From: Silene conica
Taxonomy: Eukaryota; Streptophyta; Magnoliopsida; Caryophyllales; Caryophyllaceae
Direction: 5' to 3'
DNA length: 64,000 nt
Assembly (NCBI GenBank): GCA_029255685.2
Contig: CM055320.2
Span: 13,626,614 to 13,690,613, forward strand
The position numbers and the translations under genes are program-made. Each line of letters opens with the position of its first letter. Position 1 is the first letter of the stretch. The notes below the pieces were generated by a model. That model had not been told where the DNA came from, ran no database searches, and saw nothing but the letters and a program-made list of their open reading frames with translations. This document shows positions 55,681 to 64,000 of the stretch, in pieces.

Positions 55681-57635
55681 TTATTGCTTTCGTTGATGAT
55701 GTACATGTTTGATTGGTTGCAGGACCTTCTTCTTCGTCTCCTTGCGTATGACTAAGGTCCACTCTTCACCATCATCCTCATCCGCATTCTTCCCATCTTG
55801 AGGAGTTAATATTGTTTTTAGGGATGGCGACATAGATGGCTTTTGAAACCATATAGCAACAGGTTCGAGACTACCAAATTTCAACATGTATACATTCCAT
55901 CCACGATACATTGTTGGCTCCGCATGTCCCTCCTGCTGTTCCAAGATTGCAGTAGTTTGATTTGCGGCTACTGTTTCGTCCAACTCAAGGATAAATTTTT
56001 CCATCCCTAGAGAGCTGCATAATTTTCTCCTTTAGTGTTATACACTTTTCAAGGGGATGACTTACCAGTCTGTGATAGCGACAATAGTTGGGATCACTTG
56101 TCTTTTTGGCCTGATCAGGTCTCTTGGATTCCGGCAGTTGTATAACCTTTTTCTCTAGAAGGTCATCTAGCATTCCAAATAAGTCAGAGTCAGGAAAAGG
56201 GTACTTCTTAGCTTGTAACGACTCTTTTAATGTAGGCTTGTCTCGCTGATAATTGTAAGCATATGACTCTTTCTTCTTTTCATACATAGGTTTTGATGAA
56301 ATCTTAACAGGGGTGTTGTTGGTTTCGACGACCATTGCCTCCTTTCCTGCCGACTTGAAGCCTTTATCTGTCCTTTTGAACTCCTTCTTTTCACTTGGCG
56401 CCTTAGAAGAAACAGATCGAGCTTTGCCACGCCCTTTGATTGTAATTTCCATGTCGTGAGCGCGGGTTGCCAATTCTTGAAAGCTTTTTGGCTTGATCCC
56501 TTTTAGGATATATAGAATATCCCAACTCATCCCGTTAATGCACATTTCAACTGCTGAGGTTTCACTTAACCGATCTTTGCATTCCAGACTCAATGCACGC
56601 CATCTGTCGATGTAGTCGACGACGGGCTCATCTTCCCATTGCGCCGTGTTTGTTAATTCACTCATGCTGACGATACGTCTAGTGTTGTAGAACTTGTTAA
56701 GAAATTCGTCTTCCATGTGAACCCAGCTGTCAATTGACTCAGAGTCCAAGTCTGTGTACTAGTCAAAAGCAATTCCTTTAAGCGAACGCACGAACTGCTT
56801 AACTAAACGATCACCATCGGTTCCAGCATTGTTGCATGTCTCGACGAAGTGGGCGATGTGCTGCTTTGGATTTCCCTTCCCGTCGAATTGTTGAAACTTT
56901 GGAGGCTGATACCCATGAGGCATGCGCAGACTGTCGATCCTCTTAGTATAAGGCTTGATGTAGCGCCCACTGTTTGTCGAGCTCTCACCTAACTGTCTTT
57001 TGATGGTCTTAGCTATCAACTCCTGGAGTTTCTCTTCAGTGTAGGCGCCAAACCCCTTGTTAGGCTTTCCATTGTCATCTGCATCCTCATCAGTTTCACC
57101 ATCCTTTCGGTATCACTAGGCTCGCTGTGAGTCTTCCTGTCGCGGAGTTCTAACACTTCTTTCTGAAGTTCATCAATTTTCTTGTTCTTTTCATCGTTCT
57201 CCTTCATCATCCTTTCAAGGAGCTAATTCATGTTTTGGACTTGTTCTTCAAGTGTAGAACCAGCAATCACCATGAATGACGCGCTAATAGGAGTGGAAAC
57301 ATCTTTCTTTCTTGGCGACGCCCTAGGTTTGCAAGGGGAAGCGCTGTTGTCGACCTTAAAACTTCGAGTCTCCTCACGCGAAGGAGTGGAGGCAGAAAGG
57401 ATGGCTATAGCAGCGGCAGCTATGAAGCAACAAAGATTTTGCGTGGCCTGGTAGGGACATGCGCAGAGCGTAGGCTGGTAGCATCAGTGTTGATAGCAGC
57501 TTTCTTTGCCATTCCTCTAGTGCAGATGCCTACTGATTGCACAACTGGGGAGGTAGCAGCAGTGGGGGTACCCTGCACTATAAATGCGTAGGTCTTCTTA
57601 AAAGCGTTGGATGCGGTGTCTTGCTTGGTAGACAT
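55681..57635 (-). pseudogene. Gypsy gag, broken
   Basis: Probable start at ATG 57635 (MSTKQDTASNAF), about 70 bases inside the LTR edge. Recognisable gag parts are YQPPKFQQFDGKGNP, then HIAHFVETCNNAG, and after the break FYNTRRIVSMSELTN and ECKDRLSETSAVEMCI, the retrotransposon gag domain. A nonsense codon (TAG, near 56759) lies between KGIAFD and YTDL, and frameshifts lie near 57016 and upstream of 57210. The remainder of gag includes NYCRYHRLVSHPLEKC, a degenerate zinc-binding region. Confidence 0.75.
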
Positions 57636-57687
57636 CTTCGAGTAGACTTGGCTTGTAAAGTTGTAGAGATGAGAGGTAGAGATTTTC

Positions 57688-57705
57688 ACGTCGGGTTCAC
57701 CAAAT
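57688..57705 (-). other. Probable primer-binding site of the gypsy element
   Basis: On the minus strand TTTGGTGAACCCGACGTG follows the LTR end within two bases. It is in the right place for a tRNA primer site; I cannot name the tRNA with confidence. Confidence 0.5.
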
Positions 57706-57706
57706 T

Positions 57707-58417
57707 TGTAACGACGGATTTTGTATTACGATAACTGAAATACAAAACACAGAAACAAAATAAGTTTTTATTAATATCAGAAAATTTCGTGTACAATCTC
57801 TAATAATCCTCTGATTCTAACTAGCTAGACAAACATGTTACACGTGCACGATCCACTTAAGGGGTGTGCGTGCGTTTTTGTTGAAGGGGGGGTCACGTGT
57901 AGAGGGTGGATGCACTCTACGCGTCACGTTGACTTGTATTCTTGAGAGGGTCGAACGACTTGAATCTCTAGCTCTTGAATGTTTGAATGTTTGAATATTA
58001 GAGTTTGAATGTTTGAATATTCGTGTTTGAGTGTTTGAGTTTTTTTGCGCAGGCGGCACGAATTTGTTGTGCTTGTTGACTGCTTACGATGAATTTCACG
58101 AGATTTTCAGAGAGAATTTCAGAGCTTTTCTTTTTTTCGAGTTTTCTTCCCGTTTCTTCCCTGCTCATTTTGAACAAACTTCGCTCTATTTATAGAGAAA
58201 AGTTTGGGCTTCGGTGGGCTTTGGGCTTCAGACCCATTTTCGGTTTGTTTACGATTTTGGCCCAATTTGGCTTCTGTTTGGACCCGAATAACTCAGAATG
58301 ACCCAAATTTGATTTTAAAAGGGACAGAGATAAATTAATTGAGTAATTTATTTTTTATTAACTCAATTCAATCCATTTCTGTATTTTCCACACTTAAATA
58401 AATTTTTAGTGCCGACA
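57707..58417 (-). repeat. 5' LTR of the gypsy element
   Basis: About 711 bp. On the minus strand it starts TGTCGGCACTAAAAA, a common start for Tat-lineage LTRs, and ends CCGTCGTTACA. An alternative start four bases upstream (58421) is possible. A GTTTGAATGTTTGAATATT-type repeat lies at 57975-58030. Confidence 0.7.
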
Positions 58418-59675
58418 CCCATCATCACAAGATACCTAGCACAACATTAACTTTAATCTTTGGACATAAAATTAACTTATAAATGGTCATCTTGGTGTAG
58501 TGATCAAATATTAACAATAAACTCTTGTCAAACATTAAGCCTTCCTTTGGGTCGACTCAATATTCACATGAAAACCTTATAATTGTTACATATTTACCAC
58601 CACAAGTATGACTGAACTTCGGCCAAATAATAGCCTTCCTTTGGGCCGACCATTATCCGCATGAAACTCAGTCACACATCATAATCATAATATCTAAATT
58701 ATTCAACTTACATAATAGAGGTTACTTTGGCAATTTATTGTGTCGATCAAACAACCTAAAATGTTAGACCAGTTATTATAAATCCATATGGCCAATTATT
58801 AATAATTTGAAAACAAGTTTATAATTGACAAAACATTATTCTTTATTTGTAGAATCAGAATACTTAACCAAAATATATATTTGCAAAATCATTAACAATT
58901 AATTAACATGACAAAGAAATATCGCCCTAACTTATCTCTTACGTCCATACCCAGATAAAAATAAAAACAATAACATAATAACTTGGCGACCAAAACCATT
59001 GCCCATCTGCAAAGCTAATTATTAACCATAGCATAAACAAAAATAAACTTGTGCATTTTATTCACTAAGATGGGCACAAACCTAATTTAAGTCCGTATAA
59101 ACTTGTTATTCCATCAACAATGGAAATCCACATTGACATTACCACATATCTATATCGTCATTTTGATATTTAACTGCCTTGCATAGAAAATTAGGCACAT
59201 CTTATAAGAAACATACAATTAGAACCATAATAACGTATGGGTCAAACCCTTTTAAATTATGTACCCAAAACCAAAGCTTTAAACATACCAATTGTCCCCA
59301 AATTGTTTAAGAGTATGACATACTAATTTCAATCTATCAAACACAAACATGCAAAACAACAAAAAAATCTTACAAGATGTCGCCTAGCTATACAGATTCA
59401 ATTGATTATGTCCGCCGAATTACCACGTCAAAACACAATTAATAAACCATTAGTTTATCAAAGATTAAACCTTCCAAAACCCTTATAAAATCCCAAAAAA
59501 AAAAATCATCGCCAACATGAATAAACATGAGTAAATTATATGGACAACATGCAAATACGAGGACTTAAATAATTATCAAGACCAATCTTAAAGCATACCA
59601 TCCCAATTGCAAATACGAGGACTTAAATTCACGTCGTATCAATTAACTCCATCTCAAATAATTTATTATGAAGGT
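58418..59675 (-). other. Non-coding leader-like DNA of a copia-type element
   Basis: No coding sequence. It lies downstream (minus strand) of the primer site at 59676-59688. The duplicated phrase GCCTTCCTTTGGG at 58541 and 58633, with CGAC and CATGAAA after each, is in the style of copia leaders. It may be a large non-coding derivative, or a truncated leader cut off by the gypsy LTR. Confidence 0.35.
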
Positions 59676-59688
59676 GGCTCTGATACCA
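59676..59688 (-). other. Primer-binding site (initiator tRNA-Met type)
   Basis: TGGTATCAGAGCC on the minus strand, the same site type as at 3071-3082. Confidence 0.8.
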
Positions 59689-59690
59689 CT

Positions 59691-60266
59691 TGTTAGACTT
59701 AATCATTCTATTAATAGCATAAAATTCATACTAAATTATTCGGTAAAGACTAGATGCGGAAGCGTACCTGATTACATGACGAAAGGTTGGGATGAACCGT
59801 CTGAAGGGACGGTCTTTGGATTAGGTCTTCTAGTAGACACACATACCAAAGAAATCTCTCTACTGATAGACACACATACCAAAGAAATCTCTCTACTGAT
59901 GGGATGCGGGGAGATTAGGTTATTGTGTGCTACTAGGACCATAACCCTAGGTGACTATATATAAAGTCTCATTAGTTTAGTTTAATGCGTCCATCATACA
60001 TTAGAAACATAATGGGTATCTACACTTAGATAATAGCCAGACCCATACTTTTAAGACGTACATAAGCCCGTATTTAATACACCGTAGTGGATCACTTTAT
60101 ATTTGGGCTCAACTTAATTGACAGTGTTTTTAAATACAATTACTACCGAATAAATAATTTGTCCACGTATATTATTGTATTACCCATAATTCTTACAAAA
60201 ATAGGTTTTGAGCTATTTTTTTCGTTTAAATTGGCAACATGAGTAGATTTGTCGTATTATTTAACA
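59691..60266 (-). repeat. Probable LTR next to the primer site
   Basis: Starts TGTTAG on the plus strand two bases from the primer site. Possible outer ends are TTTAACA at 60266 or GGCAACA at 60239; neither is certain. A tandem repeat of about 33 bp (tagacacacataccaaagaa and tctctctactga) lies at 59832-59900. Confidence 0.35.
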
Positions 60267-60541
60267 ACACTCCTACGGAATTCAGGGTATTTCCCATCCA
60301 CATCAATGGTAACACTGCTTTTGACACTATTTGTGTTCATAGAGAATTTTTGATATTATTCTTAATTTATAAAACAAAATATAATCATGTGAGTTCTTGT
60401 TTAGTTTATCGTCATAAATCTATAACAATATCAAATTTTTATAATTTTTAATAATGTGCAACTAAAAATATCCACATTGAAAGAGAGTTTCGACATGTGT
60501 GATAAAAACAATTGTGCCTTTGGTGTGGATGAGGGAGAGTA
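60267..60541. other. AT-rich spacer, no gene seen
   Basis: Unique-looking AT-rich sequence between the probable LTR and the fourth Harbinger copy. Confidence 0.4.
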
Positions 60542-60925
60542 TACCATCCACATCCATCCTCACATTTTTTCCATTACTTTAATTTTTTTAATCATTTCTC
60601 TATCCTAATCATCTATCCACCTCACTTTTTCTCCCATCACCAAATTTTACTCATTTTTTCCCACATCAATTAACCATCAAGTTTTTCTCTTTCTTACTTT
60701 ATTCTACCCCACACATTTTTCAATTAACAAAAAACTAACATTAATTTCATTTATAATTTTGTGTAAGTTAATTATAATCGTAATTAGTTAATAATCGTAA
60801 TTAAAAATCGTACTTTTATATAAGAGGACATTTTTTTATTAAAAATCATAAAGCACTACAAATTTTAACTTAATAATACATAAAATAGTAAGAAACTTTG
60901 ATTACAATTTGCTTATTTAAATACT

Positions 60926-62305
60926 TTAATTTGCACGTCCGTATCGTTGCCAAATATGCTCAACTAGATTTTTTTTTAATGACAAGTGCGTGTTTCTAGA
61001 AAGCAAATTCTCGCGGTTTGCTATATATCTATCAATTTCAATTTGATAACCCGCTCCGTACTCTGCGTCTTGAACTTGTGAATGAAGATTCTCGTACTCT
61101 GAATAATCTGCATAATTAGCATACGTATCACGTTCATCTTCGACTATCATGTTATGTAATATAATACATGTCGTTATTATCTTATTTAACATGGACTCTT
61201 TCCATGTTAAAGCCGGTTTTCGAATAACCGCGAATCGTGCCTGAAGTACTCCAAAAGCACGCTCCACATCCTTCCTTGCAGCCTCTTGTTTTTCAGCAAA
61301 CAACTTATCCTTAGGTGTTTGTGGAAGAGAGATTGATGGTATAAAAGTTGACCATTGAGGGTATATACCATCGGTCAAATAATAACCAATATCAAATTGT
61401 TCGCCATTAACCACATAATTAATGCGAGGTGGTCGCCCGTTTAATACGTCATCAAAAACAGGTGACCGCTGCAACACATTTATGTCATTACACGATCCAG
61501 GTACACCAAAAAATGAATGCCATATCCATAAATCCCGCGACGCTACTGCTTCCAATATCACAGTCGCTTCCCCACTTCGTCCCTGAAATTGGCCTCTCCA
61601 AGCCTTAGGACAATTTTTCCATTTCCAATGCATGCAGTCAATGCTTCCTAACATGCCTGGGAACCCTCTGTATGCTCCAACCTGTAAAAGCCTTTGAAGA
61701 TCCTGAACAGTTGGACGCCTAAGATACTCATCCCCAAATTGGTGAATCACAGCTTTGGTAAATCTAACAAGAACTTTCCTAGCTGTTGAATCCCCCAGCC
61801 TTAAGTACTCATCTACTCTATCAACGGCCTCACCATATGCTAATAGACGAAGTGCTGTTGTGCATTTAATCAACGGTGATAGACTCAACCTACCAGTAGC
61901 ATCAGGTTTGTGTTGAAAATACGTATCAGAAGCTCCTACACCCTCTACAATACGCAGGAACAAATGTTTGCGCATTCGAAATCTACGTCTAAACATTTGT
62001 GGAGGGTAAACTGGGTTTTCAGAAAAATAATCGTTAAAGAGACGATAATGACCCTCCTCTCTGTTCCTCTCAATGTATGTTCTTTGTTTATTATTTGACA
62101 TATAGTTTTCCAATATAAGTGGTATAACATTATTTGCCATATAATTTACCATATACCTGACTGCTTCGTATGTTGCAGCTCTTTTTTCCCTTCGCCTCGC
62201 CTGCCTAGCATTCTCTTCTGAAGATGTCGATGATGAAGAAGAGGAAGAAGACGATGGTGGTGAGCCATAAGGGGAAAGAGGATGAGAACTTGATGAGGGC
62301 CACAT
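60926..62305 (-). CDS. PIF/Harbinger DDE transposase, fourth copy
   Basis: 459 residues from the ATG at 62305, open throughout. It lacks Ile196, as unit 1 does. There are more than ten substitutions relative to the array copies, including Asn for Lys in MSNNKQ, Val for Ala in GEAVDR, Phe/Ile for Tyr/Met in EQFDIGYY and Arg for Pro in the last residues. The catalytic motifs GSIDCMHW, PGSCNDINVL and KDVERAFGV are unchanged. It could still be active in trans, but the element's left end is altered. Confidence 0.9.
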   Translation of the reverse strand: MWPSSSSHPLSPYGSPPSSSSSSSSSTSSEENARQARRREKRAATYEAVRYMVNYMANNVIPLILENYMSNNKQRTYIERNREEGHYRLFNDYFSENPVYPPQMFRRRFRMRKHLFLRIVEGVGASDTYFQHKPDATGRLSLSPLIKCTTALRLLAYGEAVDRVDEYLRLGDSTARKVLVRFTKAVIHQFGDEYLRRPTVQDLQRLLQVGAYRGFPGMLGSIDCMHWKWKNCPKAWRGQFQGRSGEATVILEAVASRDLWIWHSFFGVPGSCNDINVLQRSPVFDDVLNGRPPRINYVVNGEQFDIGYYLTDGIYPQWSTFIPSISLPQTPKDKLFAEKQEAARKDVERAFGVLQARFAVIRKPALTWKESMLNKIITTCIILHNMIVEDERDTYANYADYSEYENLHSQVQDAEYGAGYQIEIDRYIANRENLLSRNTHLSLKKNLVEHIWQRYGRAN

Positions 62306-62678
62306 TTTTTGTTATATAGGAGAGTAATTTAGAGTTATTTGAGTGATATATGTGATAGTGAGGATGAATGCTTTATATAAAGGTAATAGATTAGGATAAG
62401 ATAAGGTTTTATCTTGATACTAGAAGATTTCATTTAGATGTTGATAAGATTTTATGTAGATAGGATAGGATTTTGTTTGGATAAAGAGTTCTCATTCTAC
62501 TTTTGTTTATAAGATAAGATATAAAAATCGAATTACAAGCACGTAGAATTTAATATATTACATTAGAAGATGACGACTTACATAATCAAAATACATTAGA
62601 ATACTTTAAAAAAGTGCATAAATAAAAACTAAAGTATTACAAATTACATTACTTTATAATAAAAACTAGTACAAAATA

Positions 62679-63871
62679 TTATAATAGTTCTCTTATTAGT
62701 TTATCCTTCAGCTCTTCCATTTCCGGAGTCAAACACGGAGTATCAAGTAGTTTGCTAAGTATAGACCAATTAACTTTCTTATTTTTCACCCTTACTTTCT
62801 CTGCATCTATGACGAGCCTTTTCGCCTCCATATCTTTATCAGTACTCATAGTAAAATCCAAATTTTTCGCAACGTCAGTAAAATGACTTACCTCTTCGAT
62901 AACAGTTTTCATCGCTTTCTTACATTTCTTAGCCGCATTTCTACCAATTAGACGAGTAGTAGATGCACTTCCATCTTGTACGGAGCAATCCGGGGAGAAC
63001 CCTTCATCATTAAGCCTAGACCTCTTACCACTACTACCAGTTTCGGGTGTAGCGACATTTGTGGGAGTGGTTGGATCTTCTTGTTGGACACTCTTTCCCG
63101 GGTTACCGGAGTATGGAGCAATGTATTCTTGCCATTTTCTACATTGTTTTAATATGCGCCAAGCATGTTCATAGTTGAATTTCCCCTTATGAAATTTATG
63201 CGCCATTTGAATGACATCGTCTTCCGACATCCCACTTGTCGTCCTCCGATTAGCTTCTGCAAAACAATCACCCCATACCATAACGGCTTTGCATATACGA
63301 CGCATTCTGCAACTAAGAGAATTGATATTCTTCTCTCTAATTCTAGTTGGTTTGGAACGACGAATATCTTCATAATGAGATTCCACTTTAGCCCAAAGTG
63401 CCTCTTTCTTTTGATTAGTGCCAACAATACTATCTTCCGAGACTTTCACAAACGACGAAACTAAAGCCTCATCCTCTTCCCGAGTAAATTGTTGTCCACT
63501 TTGACTCGATGTCTCATTCTTAACGTTACCTAATTCTTCAATTTCAATATTTTGTTGAAGAGTATTTTGAAATTTGGACTTGTTTGAGAAGAATATGGAT
63601 GGTAATTATTTTCTTGCGATGAATAATCTTGATAAGGTAGCATATTAATATTTGGTCGATATGGTGGTGGTGGAGGGTTAGAATAATTTTGTGGAAATGG
63701 GAGATATGGAATTTGTGGGGGATATGGAATTTGTGTGGATGGCGGATTTTGTCGGATAAACGGATTTTGTTGACGATACGGATTATTATAAGTTTGTTGA
63801 AATTCATTCCACAATTCCAACGTTCTAGGGTCGCTAAAATCATACGGCGGACGTGGATTATTTGGATCCAT
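62679..63871 (-). pseudogene. Myb/SANT-like Harbinger ORF1, fourth copy, frameshifted
   Basis: The start at 63871 and the first 100 codons match the array ORF1. A single base is missing near 63571 (TTTTGAAATTTGG for TTTTGATAATTTGG), which shifts the frame and gives a stop after 113 codons. The remaining 250 or so codons stay open in the original frame down to 62679, with a few substitutions. ORF1 of this copy is therefore broken. Confidence 0.85.
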
Positions 63872-64000
63872 AAAATAGATAAATATGAGAGAATAATAAG
63901 TAATATGTAAATTAGAGAATATAGTAAGATAGATAAGAAGAAATGAATGATAAATTGTGAATAAATTTACCTCTATTTATAGAGGTTGTACATTGAAAAA

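Larger units (their letters stand above)
50709..58417 (-). mobile_element. Ty3/gypsy element, Tat/Ogre/Retand lineage, decayed and 3'-truncated
   Basis: Minus-strand order: LTR (58417-57707), primer site, gag, protease, reverse transcriptase, RNase H, a second RNase H-like segment, integrase. The RNase H-like stretch between RNase H and integrase and the RT wording (CAFGVTSGKFLGFVVRHRG) indicate the Tat clade. At least two stops and several frameshifts interrupt it. The integrase frame changes into unrelated sequence near 50750, and no polypurine tract or 3' LTR follows, so the 3' end is missing. Confidence 0.85.
60542..64000 (-). mobile_element. PIF/Harbinger element, fourth copy, runs off right edge
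   Basis: Same family, gene order and orientation as the array units, about 24 kb away. Its left end reads GTA TACCATCC where the array has TTA GACCATCC, so both the target site and the first terminal base are changed, and the subterminal ATCACTTT is ATTACTTT. It differs from the array units at many scattered positions. The right terminus lies just outside the window. Confidence 0.88.

Noticed and set aside
57838-58301. Short frames within the gypsy LTR
   Set aside because: Low-complexity Ser/Thr/Phe sequences from LTR repeats; not conserved as proteins.

Overview
This window is nuclear DNA of a flowering plant. The genes are split by GT-AG introns, and most of the remaining DNA is mobile elements of typical plant families: Ty1/copia, Ty3/gypsy of the Tat/Ogre/Retand type, PIF/Harbinger, hAT and Helitron. 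The two host genes are of eudicot type. A Caryophyllales origin (Silene-like) is a low-confidence impression from the style of the repeats; no marker here proves it.

Layout. 1-4383: 5' part of a minus-strand Ty1/copia element (LTR, tRNA-Met primer site, leader, start of gag), inserted into the reverse transcriptase of an older plus-strand copia element whose remnant is 4384-5797. 5.8-9.0 kb: AT-rich DNA with MITE remnants. 9012-13929 (+): an intact seven-exon CLC anion-transporter gene, best matched to CLC-g. 14638-17966 (-): an intact six-exon receptor-like kinase of the calmodulin-binding CRCK family, convergent with the CLC gene. 20287-21522: a hAT-like element with an 8-bp target duplication that carries a fragment of a plastid-type serine hydroxymethyltransferase gene. 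21.5-25.7 kb: a Harbinger remnant nested in a MITE, a dead copia gag, and a CTCGACCGAGT-rich patch.

25717-36971 holds the most striking structure: three almost identical 3.75-kb PIF/Harbinger elements head to tail, separated and bounded by single TTA trinucleotides. Each has a Myb/SANT-like ORF and a DDE transposase ORF on the minus strand. Units 2 and 3 have both ORFs open. Unit 1 has a nonsense codon in the Myb-like ORF. A fourth, more diverged copy in the same orientation starts at 60542 and runs off the right edge.

37.3-39.9 kb is Helitron-like DNA with several 5' ends and an internal 0.68-kb tandem duplication. 42192-49510 is a tandem array of a 1.58-kb unit (four full copies and a partial fifth), each full unit with the same 32-codon open frame. 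The third unit is interrupted by a hAT MITE with a perfect 8-bp target duplication. 50709-58417 is a decayed, 3'-truncated Tat-lineage gypsy element. 58.4-60.3 kb looks like the leader, primer site and LTR of another copia-type element.

Only the CLC and CRCK-like genes look like working host genes. No rRNA, tRNA, CRISPR or bacterial-type operon structure was seen. All exon boundaries are read by eye from splice signals, reading phase and family similarity, not from transcripts.
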